Shown: one piece after another, positions 8,647 to 17,241 of the stretch
Layout of the letters: each line of letters opens with the position of its first letter
How positions within the stretch are numbered: the stretch's first letter is position 1
Source of the DNA: UMGS1491 sp944380925
GTDB lineage: Bacteria > Bacillota > Clostridia > Oscillospirales > Acutalibacteraceae
Direction: 5' to 3'
Assembly (NCBI GenBank): GCA_944380925.1
Contig: CALWJD010000008.1
Location: forward strand, 1-37,920
DNA length: 37,920 nucleotides
Notes under the pieces: model-generated
What the model was told of the DNA's origin: nothing
Databases searched by the model: none
What the model saw: the letters and a program-made list of their open reading frames with translations, nothing else
Translations under genes and position numbers: made by a program

Positions 8647-9522
8647 TTAGTCAGGAATATCTCTCTTCAACCTCAAACAAAGCCCTGCTTTTCTATCATC
8701 ATAGGCATCTGTTGCAATACCCGCCAACGCACCCAACACCAATTCAGCGTGATGATACCTTTCTCCTTCATGATCCAGCTTTTTCCTTTCCTCCTTATCT
8801 TTAGCAGTTCTGAATTCGGCGGTCGCACTCATCGAACTTGACAACTTGTTACCACTTTCCGGTGTTTTTTCTAATGCTTTATAAGCTTGAGCATAGTCAC
8901 GAAAAACTTCTGTGACACCTCGGTTATAAACGTCATCTAAATACTTTCCTATTCTCGTTGCCAAATTTTTAATCGCTTTTTCCAATGTTTTTAGAATACC
9001 AGAAACATCTCCGCTCGCCTTTTTCACCGCAGTGGTAACATCTTTTACGAATTTTTTTTCGTCACTATCATCACCAAGCAGCGTATTCAGTTTTTTGTCT
9101 AAATATTCCCCCACAGTCATTCTTTTTTTCGTAGCATCCCACGAATCGTTCTTGATATAGGCATAACACTCAACAAGAGCGTTTAACCCTAGAAACCTAT
9201 TTGCAAAAACCCTGTACTTGTCTGGTTGCGCTTTCTGAAATGCTTCCGAAACCTCAGAATCGGACATAACTGTACTATAAAGGGCATATGATCTTTCATA
9301 AGCATCTGCGCCCAACTTTCCAGCAGTATAAAATTTTAAGGCATTTTGAGAGCCCGCCCCGGTACCATACCAGTGTTGCCGCGCACGCTCGCATGAAGCA
9401 TACCAAAGTTTGTTACTTAGCAGCGTTTCATAATCAATTTTTCTAAGGACTTCACTCAACTTTTCCCCCGAAACAAAAGGTTCTTTTGGACTAAATCTTA
9501 TTCTTTTAGCTTCTGGTGACAT
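8647..9522 (-). CDS. Orphan helical protein, first gene of effector-like operon
   Basis: No family recognised. ATG 9522 has an excellent ribosome site (AGGAGGAGATATTT). The 291-residue product starts MSPEAKRIRFSPKE, is largely helical by composition, and has no signal peptide or membrane segment. Features seen: an aromatic-rich stretch LWYASCERARQHWYGTG near residue 40, a Lys-rich amphipathic segment around residues 140-195, and EGERYHHAELVLGALAGIATDAYDD near the end. It heads a minus-strand series with the degenerate ART (124-base gap) and the calpain, from a canonical promoter at 9632-9660. By association it may be an effector or partner of one; nothing in it shows an activity. Confidence 0.6.
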   Translation of the reverse strand: MSPEAKRIRFSPKEPFVSGEKLSEVLRKIDYETLLSNKLWYASCERARQHWYGTGAGSQNALKFYTAGKLGADAYERSYALYSTVMSDSEVSEAFQKAQPDKYRVFANRFLGLNALVECYAYIKNDSWDATKKRMTVGEYLDKKLNTLLGDDSDEKKFVKDVTTAVKKASGDVSGILKTLEKAIKNLATRIGKYLDDVYNRGVTEVFRDYAQAYKALEKTPESGNKLSSSMSATAEFRTAKDKEERKKLDHEGERYHHAELVLGALAGIATDAYDDRKAGLCLRLKRDIPD

Positions 9523-9631
9523 AAATATCTCCTCCTAAATTAAAAATTTTAATTGGCAACCATTAAAAATTACAGACCATTTCGGCTTTAGTTCACAGCC
9601 TCAAAGCTAAATTTTGTAATGGCTTGGCGAC

Positions 9632-9660
9632 ATAATATATTATGTTTTAACGTTTGTCAA
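9632..9660 (-). promoter_or_regulatory. Sigma-70-type promoter
   Basis: On the minus strand TTGACA (9660-9655), a 17-base spacer, then TATTAT (9637-9632). It lies about 110 bases upstream of ATG 9522 and is the only strong promoter seen for the three genes downstream. The rest of the 9523-10037 gap is AT-rich sequence without a gene, apart from the divergent promoter at 9983-10011. Confidence 0.75.
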
Positions 9661-9982
9661 GCTATTTTTAAATATTTTTTGTTTATTTTATAAAAATTAA
9701 ATTTTATAATTCCCATATCAAACTACAACCGGCTTTTCCACCAAGCAAATTTCATAAACTTAGCGTACTTTAGTTATACAATGTAATAAAAAACACCTAC
9801 AACATTATAAGGTTAACTAAAACATAACAAAATCATAGAACAAAAAACACCTTATAAAAAACGTTTTTGCTCTTTCTAAGATAAAAATATTCAATTATCA
9901 CTCACATATTATCGGGATTATAGCTGCAAATCATATACGATATATCGATCGATAAAAAAATATTATTACTGTAAATATTTTG

Positions 9983-10011
9983 TTGACATTAATAAAACGA
10001 GATGTTATAAT
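9983..10011 (+). promoter_or_regulatory. Consensus sigma-70 promoter
   Basis: TTGACA (9983-9988), 17-base spacer, TATAAT (10006-10011): a perfect consensus, about 20 bases upstream of the ribosome site of the transglutaminase-like gene. Such a strong promoter in front of a broken gene suggests that the damage is recent or that the product is still made. Confidence 0.85.
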
Positions 10012-10037
10012 TAAAAATATAGAAACGAGGAATTAAA

Positions 10038-10829
10038 ATGAAAAAATCAAAAATTTTAGGCGCTATTTTTTGGCATTGGTGGCTGCCGCACCGTGCTTTA
10101 CTCCTGGAGCTCATGCAATGATGTCTGCAACAAAACCGAAAAGTATTGAATCCGGTTTGAGTATCGATACAGTAATAAGACATCAAATTTTTTTGGAAGA
10201 ATTTAGAGAATTAGCGCAGTCTTGCAATTATGACCCATATTTTGATTATGAAAGCGAAGAAACGGAGATAAGGGGTTGCCCTAAACTAAACCACCTTACT
10301 CAAGCGATAAAATTACCTAAAAAAGCAGAAGAAGAATACACAAAAAAATCGCGAAGCATTTTCAAGAATAGTAAGAGAACATCATCACGGATTATGTAGA
10401 CACTTTTCCATTTGTGTAGCTGAATTATGCAAAAAACATGGTATTCAATTTAAAATTTTATTTACCAAACAATGGCGCCACATCGCCGTCGCTTACTCAC
10501 TGGGTGATGATTGGTACGTTGCAGATATGCTCCTTCAAGTGGCGCAAAATCACAATTTTGCCGTGGATAAAAAAACAGGCGCTACATTAACAGACGCCGC
10601 CAAAATGGAGGAAGATAGAAAATGTACATTTAGCCAGGCAATCGGAGTTCTTAAAGCCGAAAAGCCATTTGACCCTGTAACAGTATCACTAGTGGAAAAA
10701 GGTATAGAATTTGGCAGAGTACCGATTGAAATTTATTTGAATTATGTAGCTATACCGGGAGATATAAACGCAGTTACTGATGAAGATTGTCGCAAATTTG
10801 GGTTCATACCAACGCCACCAAAATATTAA
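10038..10829 (+). pseudogene. Secreted transglutaminase-like protein, two frameshifts
   Basis: Three frames must be joined. ATG 10038 (GAGG upstream) encodes MKKSKILGAIF; the next frame continues LALVAAAPCFTPGAHA, completing a typical signal peptide with an AHA cleavage site, if T6 (10066-10071) had one more T. A second shift at A7 (10342-10348) joins EEYTKK to REAFSRIVREHHHG and the rest, to TAA 10829. The reassembled protein is about 260 residues. It has the transglutaminase-like triad in order: Cys in GLCRHFSICVAELCKKHGI, His in WRHIAVAYSLG and Asp in DDWYVADM. Such folds act as transglutaminases, deamidases or proteases. The shifts are opposite (-1 then +1), as expected for single-base indels in homopolymers. 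It is a stand-alone unit with its own promoter and terminator. The family call is moderately sure; the exact activity is not. Confidence 0.7.
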
Positions 10830-10868
10830 AAAACGAACAAATATAATTGTAAAAATATTAAAAACAAC

Positions 10869-10900
10869 AAAGCCTTCAGAAATACTGAAGGCTTCAATTT
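10869..10900 (+). terminator. Rho-independent terminator
   Basis: AAGCCTTCAG/CTGAAGGCTT stem (10870-10879 with 10885-10894), then a T-rich tail. It ends the transglutaminase-like gene. Confidence 0.85.
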
Positions 10901-10923
10901 ATATCAAAAATATATAAATATCA

Positions 10924-11000
10924 TGGTCCGAGTGACTGGAATTGAACCAGCGGCCTCTTGAACCCCATTCAAGCGCGCTACCAAACTGCGCCACACCCGG
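10924..11000 (-). tRNA. tRNA-Pro (GGG)
   Basis: Minus-strand cloverleaf of 77 nt with encoded CCA. The acceptor stem is CCGGGTG/CACTCGG with one G.U pair. The anticodon stem CTTGA/TCAAG closes loop ATGGGGT, giving anticodon GGG. The T arm contains GGTTCAATTCC; the usual TTCGA is TTCAA here. It lies between the terminators of two convergent effector-like genes. Confidence 0.93.
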
Positions 11001-11163
11001 ATAAATATCTTCTACAAGGTTATTATATCACAAACAAAAATAATTTCAACATAATATTTTAAATACGTAAACAATTATCAAACCGAAAAAATCATAAAAT
11101 ATTTTTATCAAAAGTCTGTAGTTTATTTTCAATCCGAAATGAACGTTAAAAAACAAAAAAATC

Positions 11164-11200
11164 AAAAAAGCCTAGCCTCCGCTTATTGCTAGGCTTTTTA
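11164..11200 (-). terminator. Rho-independent terminator
   Basis: AGCCTAGC/GCTAGGCT stem flanked by A and T runs, 29 bases downstream of the TGA stop of the broken calpain gene. Confidence 0.8.
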
Positions 11201-11228
11201 AAACACAAAAATAGCTATAAAAAACTAT

Positions 11229-12722
11229 TCAAAGTAACGTACACGTACTGCTTTCCTCACTGCCTAAAGGTATATCACCTTTACTGTAAGTTATGCTCGC
11301 TACTCTTTCGCAAAAATCACCCAACTCCATCATACATTCATTTTTAGCTCTACTGATTTCTTGCGGCAAGCTTATTTTCGGAGGGAGTTTATGACTTTTA
11401 CGATAATCAATCTTGGTTTTTTCATTATGAGGGTTCTTAAAAATTATATACTTATATCCCCCGTGTTCTATGGTATCTAAAATCAGATAAGTGTGCTGAC
11501 CATATATTCCGGATTTAGTCTTTGAAACTCTACCGAATTTTTCAATATCAACATTATCTAATATAAATTTCCTACGCTCCTCATCCGTCGCAACTTGCAA
11601 GTCTTCAGGAGCCATATCATGTTTACCAAACCAATTCATGCCTCTCATAAGCGGTATGAAGCCCTCGTCCAATAAACACTTAACACAACCCTTTGCGTTC
11701 GCTTTCAATCCACGAGAAAGGGTAATCACATAGGCAGCCACCTCACTATCACTAAGTTTTTGAGGTTTTCCGCTAAGTTTATCACCCTTAAAGCCAACCG
11801 AAACCACCTTATTTAATTTCAATTCTTTCTCAATTCTATTATAAATTTTAAGTTCTTGATCAGAATATCCTTTTGTGGAAAACGCATTTCTGGGCGAACC
11901 ATCAACATCTCTAAATTCAGGAAGACCAAGCATAGTTTTCGATTCGACACCTGTTAAAACAGTTAATGCCCACGAAGGTAAAAGCCCCCCATGGTATACA
12001 GATCTAAGGCGTTCGTCTTTTCTTAATATATCTTGAAGCTCGTCCTCTATGCGAGAATTAAAATCTGACTGACTTAAAAATTCTTCCACACCACTATCAA
12101 TTTTTTTGCAGTGAGTCGCTTAAAGAATCTCTAAATATATTCTTAAGATCCTCATGCTTCTTCATTTCATCCCTGAGAAATTTTGCAAAAGCAATTTCGA
12201 TTACAACAGGCCAAAGTGCCAAATGGCTTGTTTTCCACTTTAATGCTTCCGGCTTCTTCACAGAATAGTATTTCCTCCGTGATCCTTTTTTAGCGCACTT
12301 AAGTCTTTCCGAACCATCGCTTTTTGTAATTCTGGAAAATTCATATTCGAAAAAGCCTACTTTAACCTCATCTTTACCAACTTTTTTATCAATTCAGAAG
12401 TAATATATCGGGGGTTGCGTTGGGCCAATCCCATTAAATTGGCAAGCAAATAGCAATCTTCAATTTCACTGCCTTCAAACAAATAATCTAAATCACTCGC
12501 ACTGCCTTGGTCAATATCAGAAACTTTCGGCAACCGGCTGCCATGTTGATCGGTATTATAAAGAGAATCCCTTAGATTGTGTGTTTCCCAACGCTTTTTC
12601 AAATCCCTTCTCGATAACTTTCCGGCGCTATCCTCCGCTTCCATTTCTTTAACTCTTTTGTTTATTCGCCCACGCAGTTCTTCGTCACGCGACTGTTCAT
12701 CTAACCCCATATTATTAGGCAT
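11229..12722 (-). pseudogene. Second calpain-like cysteine protease, two frameshifts
   Basis: Three overlapping frames together rebuild a calpain of about 500 residues. Frame 1 starts at ATG 12722 (MPNNMGLDEQ; AGAAAGGGTGGC upstream) and holds the nucleophile region GSEIEDCYLLANLMGLAQ. Frame 2 (about 12380-12100) holds HLALWPVVIEIAFAKFLRD, equivalent to ALWPKLIEKAYA of the other calpain. Frame 3 (12089-11229) holds the His in YGQHTYLILDT and the Asn in IIFKNPHNEKT. The breaks are at A6 (12382-12387 on the plus strand as T6), a -1 shift, and at A7 (12101-12107), a +1 shift. The first break reads ATA AAA AAG T, a correctly phased A-AAA-AAG heptamer of the dnaX type, so -1 ribosomal frameshifting is possible there; the second has no such explanation. 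The stop is TGA, just before a terminator. Sequence similarity to the 7891-6486 calpain is low outside the motifs. Confidence 0.75.
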
Positions 12723-12847
12723 AAAAGCCACCCTTTCTAATTTTAAGTAAAATACAGAGGAGGCATCCCGAAACTAATGTATAATAATTTTCAAATATTA
12801 TCAACAAGAACTATTTAATTTTTATAAAACGAATCATTTTAAATAAA

Positions 12848-12882
12848 AAAAGCCCAACAATCCGTTTATTGTTAGGCTTTTA
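12848..12882 (-). terminator. Rho-independent terminator
   Basis: AGCCCAACAAT/ATTGTTAGGCT stem with A/T flanks, about 70 bases past the stop of the coiled-coil gene and upstream of the calpain gene, so those two are separate units. Confidence 0.8.
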
Positions 12883-12950
12883 ACAATACCATTTAAATAC
12901 ATCTCTCTCAAATTCAATTTTATAAAACTACTAATATATACGCTCTAAAT

Positions 12951-13394
12951 TTAATGTCTCTTGTTAGATTGCCTCTGCAAATCCCTCAATTTCTTGGTCA
13001 TTTGCTCGACCGTTGTAGTCATTCGCGCAAACGCTTCATCGCCTTTCTTTTTTGCCTCATCAAGTTTTCTCTTGTGTTCCTCACACTCTTCCTTGAATTT
13101 TCTCGTACTTTCTATTTCCGCTTCTAACTTAGCCTCCTCTTTCTTTACCAACTCATCCCAATCATCATCGTCGCTTTCACTATCGCTAAGTTCTTTCGAT
13201 AACTCCCTCAGATCTCCCAAGGTTTTATCAACCTCTTGCATAGATTTCTCTTCACTTTTTCCGCCTTCTTCAATTTGTCTTGAAAATTGGGCACATTGTT
13301 TTTTCCACTGCTCTTGTTGTTTTTTCAACTGCTCGTTCTGTTTTTTTAATTCCTTAACATCATCCTCCGTAATAAAGTCATCTTCATTCCACAT
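12951..13394 (-). CDS. Acidic coiled-coil protein
   Basis: A 147-residue protein from ATG 13394 (AGAAGGGATGATTTTT upstream; an ATG 9 bases earlier is too close to the ribosome site). It begins MWNEDDFITEDDVKELKK and is almost all charged heptad-like helix: Lys/Gln-rich around residues 18-40, an acidic block SDSESDDDDWDE in the middle, then another Glu/Lys-rich helix. No signal peptide and no family recognised. It sits alone between terminators among effector-like genes. A structural or host-binding role is only a guess; low-complexity coiled coils give misleading matches. Confidence 0.6.
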   Translation of the reverse strand: MWNEDDFITEDDVKELKKQNEQLKKQQEQWKKQCAQFSRQIEEGGKSEEKSMQEVDKTLGDLRELSKELSDSESDDDDWDELVKKEEAKLEAEIESTRKFKEECEEHKRKLDEAKKKGDEAFARMTTTVEQMTKKLRDLQRQSNKRH

Positions 13395-13544
13395 AAAAAT
13401 CATCCCTTCTAAATTTAAAATAAAATGTGTATAAGAATTCTTGTACGATCCACATTATATATATATTGTCAAGCGCTTTTTGAAAAAAGTTGTTTAATTT
13501 TTATAAAACAAATTATTCTACACATCATCTCAAACAGATAAAAA

Positions 13545-13580
13545 GCCCGCCGCATTAAGCAAGCAGACTTTTAAAAAAAC
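13545..13580 (-). terminator. Probable terminator
   Basis: Read on the minus strand, AAAAGTCTGCTTGC pairs with GCGGCGGGCTTTTT using several G.U pairs, followed by T residues. It lies about 11 bases past the stop of the phosphohexomutase gene. Confidence 0.65.
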
Positions 13581-13590
13581 AATTTTAAAA

Positions 13591-15126
13591 CTACTTATTT
13601 TTATTCTTACCTAAAAATTTTTCCATGTCCTCTAAACCCGGTAGCTTATACCTATTTAAGAATGAATGCACAGTTCCAACAATAGGCTTTACCCCACCTG
13701 TAACATAACTTTCTGCATATACTATTAAAACAGGATCGTGAATGCTTTTTCGAAGTAGTACCCACCCTTTTTGATGCTTGGAATTGTTATTTACCCGAAC
13801 ACCTTCTATATTTTCATTATCAAGCTCCAAAAGCTTATTTGAGCGCGCATAATTTTTAAAGTCGCCCAAAATTTTATCAGATAGCTCCGAATCCATTTTT
13901 ATTCTAAAGCTTGCCGACTCTTTTGCGTCAATTAAGCTGCTGATTAAGTCCTCCACATCTTTACCCTGCATTTTTGCGCTGACCAATTCAACTATTATTT
14001 TGGCTGCAAAAAATGCGCCATCATCTACAAAATCGTTTTCCTTAAATGCTGCATGGCCGGAAGATTCTATCGCAAGCGGACAATAAACTCCCTTTTCGCC
14101 AAGCTTTTTTGCCATTCCAATAACATTTTGATAACCACGCTTATATCTGAAGTGCGAACCACCCAAGTTTTCTATAAATTTCTTAAGGTAATCGGAAGTC
14201 ATAGAATCAGTTACTATAACACCGTTTTTCCGGTCTTTAAGAGCAATAGTGGAAGCTAATGCTATAAGTTTGTTTTTGGAAATTTCCCGTCCACTTTTTC
14301 CCACAAACGCAACTCTATCCACGTCGGTATCAAATATTATTCCTAAATCAGCATCCGATTCTTTAACAGCATCTACGATAGACTGCATAGCTTGTGGATC
14401 TTCAGGGTTCGGAATATGGTTTGGAAAATTACCATTAGGCTCTAAATACCTGCTACCGTTTGTATCAGCACCCAACACTTTAAGAACCTTTTCCACGAAA
14501 AAGCCTCCGGCGCCATTACCTGCATCAACAACTATTTTAAAACCTTTTAAAATGTCGCCATCTTTTCTATTCTCGCTCCTACCTATTCCACTTTTTATAA
14601 CTCTAATCAGTTTTTCGGAGTAATAGTTCATAAGATTTATACTTCTGACGCTGCCAAGTTTACCTATCGGAGGAAACTCTTCCGTTTGCGCAAAGTTTAG
14701 GACTTCTTCAATATCGGAATTTGAAAAACCACCTTGCGAAGTAAAAAACTTAAATCCGTTTCTGTTAAAAGGGTGATGACTTGCAGTAATCTGCACAGAA
14801 GCAAGGCAATCTAGAACAGACGTTGCCATAAACATTGCGGGGGTTGATGTTAAACCACAGTCATAAACATTTATGCCAACGCTTCTTAAAGAATTTATCA
14901 TAGCATTTTTTATTCTCAGCGAAGAAATTCTGCTGTCATGACCCACGGCAACCGTTACCAAGGAGCAAGGAACTCTAAACGCTTCTTTTATCCACGTTGC
15001 AAACGCAAGCGAAACTTTTTGAACGGTTTCGTTTGTAAGCGCAATTTCTTCTCCCGAAACACCATCGGTTGCCACTCCTCTTATATCCGAACCGCTTTTG
15101 AGTTTACTCCAAAAATCATTTAACAT
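13591..15126 (-). CDS. Phosphomannomutase/phosphoglucomutase
   Basis: Alpha-D-phosphohexomutase, interconverting hexose 6- and 1-phosphates for nucleotide-sugar and cell-envelope synthesis. About 511 residues from ATG 15126; the ATG at 15135 abuts the AGAAGGA site and is too close. The metal/substrate loops are in the family order: SDIRG near the N-terminus, the phosphoserine loop TASHHP (S116; TASHNP in most relatives), the metal loop DTDVDR (Asp 266, 268, 270) and the sugar loop ESSGH near residue 354. The C-terminal phosphate-binding domain is present but less typical. Whether mannose, glucose or glucosamine is preferred cannot be told. Intact, unlike many neighbours. Confidence 0.9.
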   Translation of the reverse strand: MLNDFWSKLKSGSDIRGVATDGVSGEEIALTNETVQKVSLAFATWIKEAFRVPCSLVTVAVGHDSRISSLRIKNAMINSLRSVGINVYDCGLTSTPAMFMATSVLDCLASVQITASHHPFNRNGFKFFTSQGGFSNSDIEEVLNFAQTEEFPPIGKLGSVRSINLMNYYSEKLIRVIKSGIGRSENRKDGDILKGFKIVVDAGNGAGGFFVEKVLKVLGADTNGSRYLEPNGNFPNHIPNPEDPQAMQSIVDAVKESDADLGIIFDTDVDRVAFVGKSGREISKNKLIALASTIALKDRKNGVIVTDSMTSDYLKKFIENLGGSHFRYKRGYQNVIGMAKKLGEKGVYCPLAIESSGHAAFKENDFVDDGAFFAAKIIVELVSAKMQGKDVEDLISSLIDAKESASFRIKMDSELSDKILGDFKNYARSNKLLELDNENIEGVRVNNNSKHQKGWVLLRKSIHDPVLIVYAESYVTGGVKPIVGTVHSFLNRYKLPGLEDMEKFLGKNKNK

Positions 15127-15253
15127 AATTTTCATTCCTTCTTACAATCTTATGATTTTTTACGTTCGCTACTATTAAAACTATATAAACTATGGCAAAA
15201 ATCAAATCATAACTGATTATATCATATGCAAAATAAAAAATAAATGCAAATAA

Positions 15254-16474
15254 TTAATTGGAAGGAAGTATTAATGGTTGCCCAATGGTTAAATTTCCGT
15301 CTTTTAAATTATTTAGTTGCATAATCTCCGCATATCTGTTCCCGTCGCCCAAGGTGGTTTGCGCTATACTCCAGAGCGTATCGCCTTTTTTTACTACATA
15401 AGGCATAGCGTTGTTGTTGCTGTTGCTACCGTTATTATTGCTATTCTCAATCTTTATTTTTAAAATTTGTCCCGGATATATCATATCATTTGTAAGACCG
15501 TTTTCATTCATAATTTCATTATACCTCGGACCATATCCAAGAAACCTTTGAGCAAGTTTCCAAAGCGTATCGCCGGGGACAACCCTGTACGAAAAAGTGT
15601 TATTACGATCAGGATTTGGTATTCTTAAAATTTGTCCCACAAAAATCACGGGTCTTGTTAATCCGTTCAATTCCATTAATCTTTTATAGTCTTCGGAATT
15701 TCCAAATATTTTTTCTGCAACGCCCCTTAGCGTGTCACCTCTTTGCACGGTATAAAAGGCAGTATCGGCTAAGCCGCCGTTTGTGTTATCTAAATTTGTT
15801 ACATTTTCTGTGTTTAAATTTTCGGCCATATGTATCGCTCCATTTTCTGATAATTTTAAAATATTTTGTATTTGGTTTTTTGCTTTTCCTGAATAATCCC
15901 GGTAGGAAATATCTAGATTAATTTTTCCCTGCACACCCGGTATAATGCCTTGATCCGAATGTTGCCATATTTCTATATTTTTTTTGATGCTAGGACCTTT
16001 TGAGGCATCAACACTTTTTTCTTTAAGCCAAATGCCAACGCCTTTCATAGCACTCAAATCAATACTTTCTAAAACCTCTTTGTTTGCAAAAATCAAAAGA
16101 TAATATCCGCTATCCTTTACAACATCCACAAAAGCACCAACTATGCCTGTTAAAAATTCCTTACCCATTTGCATAGCCATTTCATTTTCAATATTGACAG
16201 CTAAAGGACATACAAACTTATACGGCCTAACCGTATTTAAAAAATAATTTGCTTCCCTTACAGACTCCCCCACGCTGCTTGCCCCTAAATCGTGATATAC
16301 ACCTGCATAAATGTCTGTTTTTGATATGTTCTCCATATTGTTTAAAAACTGAACATCAACTCCGGAAGAGCCATACGTTGAACGAATCATCGCAAATTTG
16401 ATTTCGCTACGCTCTACACTTTTCCAATCAATATTTCCTTGCGTTTCCGAAACATCTATGCCACTATACTTCAG
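15254..16474 (-). CDS. GH25 muramidase with three LysM domains, CTG start
   Basis: A peptidoglycan hydrolase-type protein, about 406 residues. The first in-frame ATG (16390) is inside the catalytic fold: upstream codons encode YSGIDVSETQGNIDW, the conserved GH25 N-terminus with its Asp. A TAA precedes, and the only well-placed initiator is CTG 16474, behind AGAAGGTGATTTT. The barrel continues through AGVYHDLG, a CPLAVNIEN strand and IWQHSDQG..GVQGKINLD. The usual Asp-x-Glu catalytic pair reads Asn94-Ile-Glu96, a one-base change that may weaken or abolish activity. Three LysM repeats follow (YTVQRGDTL, YRVVPGDTL, YVVKKGDTL), separated by an Asn/Ser-rich linker. No signal peptide is visible, so release may depend on another route. 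It could be a spore or wall-remodelling enzyme. Confidence 0.88.
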   Translation of the reverse strand: MKYSGIDVSETQGNIDWKSVERSEIKFAMIRSTYGSSGVDVQFLNNMENISKTDIYAGVYHDLGASSVGESVREANYFLNTVRPYKFVCPLAVNIENEMAMQMGKEFLTGIVGAFVDVVKDSGYYLLIFANKEVLESIDLSAMKGVGIWLKEKSVDASKGPSIKKNIEIWQHSDQGIIPGVQGKINLDISYRDYSGKAKNQIQNILKLSENGAIHMAENLNTENVTNLDNTNGGLADTAFYTVQRGDTLRGVAEKIFGNSEDYKRLMELNGLTRPVIFVGQILRIPNPDRNNTFSYRVVPGDTLWKLAQRFLGYGPRYNEIMNENGLTNDMIYPGQILKIKIENSNNNGSNSNNNAMPYVVKKGDTLWSIAQTTLGDGNRYAEIMQLNNLKDGNLTIGQPLILPSN

Positions 16475-16579
16475 AAAATCACCTTCTTAATGTTTAATAT
16501 ATGTTTTCAACATTTACCGTCCCCATTTTAAAAATTAAGTTACAAAAAATTTTAACTCAATTTTAAAATATTTTTACTA

Positions 16580-16608
16580 TTGACACACACCTCAATAAAT
16601 GATATGCT
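16580..16608 (+). promoter_or_regulatory. Promoter of the tRNA operon
   Basis: TTGACA (16580-16585), 17-base spacer, TATGCT (16603-16608), starting transcription about 18 bases before tRNA-Thr. Confidence 0.85.
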
Positions 16609-16632
16609 GTGTAGAGTAGTAAATATTCAGTT

Positions 16633-16708
16633 GCTGGTGTAGCTCAGTTGGTAGAGCAATTGATTTGTAATCAATAGGTCGGGGGTTCAAGTCCCTTCAC
16701 CAGCTCCA
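16633..16708 (+). tRNA. tRNA-Thr (TGT)
   Basis: 76-nt cloverleaf with encoded CCA. Acceptor GCTGGTG/CACCAGC; D arm AGCTCAGTTGGTAGAGC; anticodon loop TTTGTAA in stem ATTGA/TCAAT gives anticodon TGT; T loop GGTTCAAGTCC. Confidence 0.97.
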
Positions 16709-16723
16709 GCAATCGTTTCAAAA

Positions 16724-16808
16724 GGGAGATTTCCCGAGCGGTCAAAGGGGGCAGACTGTAAATCTGTTGCGTCACGCTTCGGTGGTTCGAATCCACCATC
16801 TCCCACCA
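16724..16808 (+). tRNA. tRNA-Tyr (GTA)
   Basis: 85-nt class II tRNA with a long variable arm and encoded CCA. Acceptor GGGAGAT/ATCTCCC; anticodon stem CAGA/TCTG with loop CTGTAAA gives GTA; T arm GGTGGTTCGAATCCACC. It is 15 bases after tRNA-Thr, on the same transcript. The GTA anticodon would be a queuosine site, consistent with queH in the window. Confidence 0.97.
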
Positions 16809-16835
16809 TTTAATTTTTGATGATATAACAAATTC

Positions 16836-16866
16836 AGCTCGATTTTATCGAGCTATTTTATTTTGT
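16836..16866 (+). terminator. Terminator of the tRNA operon
   Basis: Perfect stem AGCTCGA/TCGAGCT (16836-16842 with 16848-16854) followed by ATTTTATTTT. From here to 17170 (about 300 bases) I see no gene, only AT-rich sequence. Confidence 0.85.
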
Positions 16867-17170
16867 AATCTTTTTTGTCACAAAGTTAAGACCTGCAATT
16901 TTTACTTAGATTTCATTTTTCTGCCATTCCAAAATACACTAACTTTGTCATAACTTCCGCTTATAACACTTCCACATAAACAATATGTATGTAAATTTTA
17001 TTTAAACATTTAATCTATATTATTCTTACTTATAATCGTAGGCTTCAAGTATTAATACGCACTTTTAAAACATACTAACAAATATTTGCGGTTAATCTCG
17101 CAACATTATAGATACATCAAACTATATTAAAATATGATTTATAATTAATTTGTAACACATAAAAAAGGCG

Positions 17171-17199
17171 TTGACAAAGCTATAATTATTTGTTATAAT
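17171..17199 (+). promoter_or_regulatory. Consensus sigma-70 promoter
   Basis: TTGACA (17171-17176), 17-base spacer, TATAAT (17194-17199), about 43 bases before the start of the AAA+ ATPase gene. Confidence 0.88.
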
Positions 17200-17241
17200 A
17201 GGATTATGTTTTAAAACATTAATTTTTTAAAGGAGATTTTT

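Noticed and set aside
10366..10410. HHH motif as a metal site of a separate small protein
   Set aside because: The histidines fall just before the GLCRHF cysteine motif of the rejoined transglutaminase-like protein, a better explanation.
12961..13434. Ser/Phe/Leu-rich plus-strand frame opposite the coiled-coil gene
   Set aside because: It is the antisense of a Glu/Lys-rich coiled coil; no ribosome site, and the minus-strand reading has a good one.
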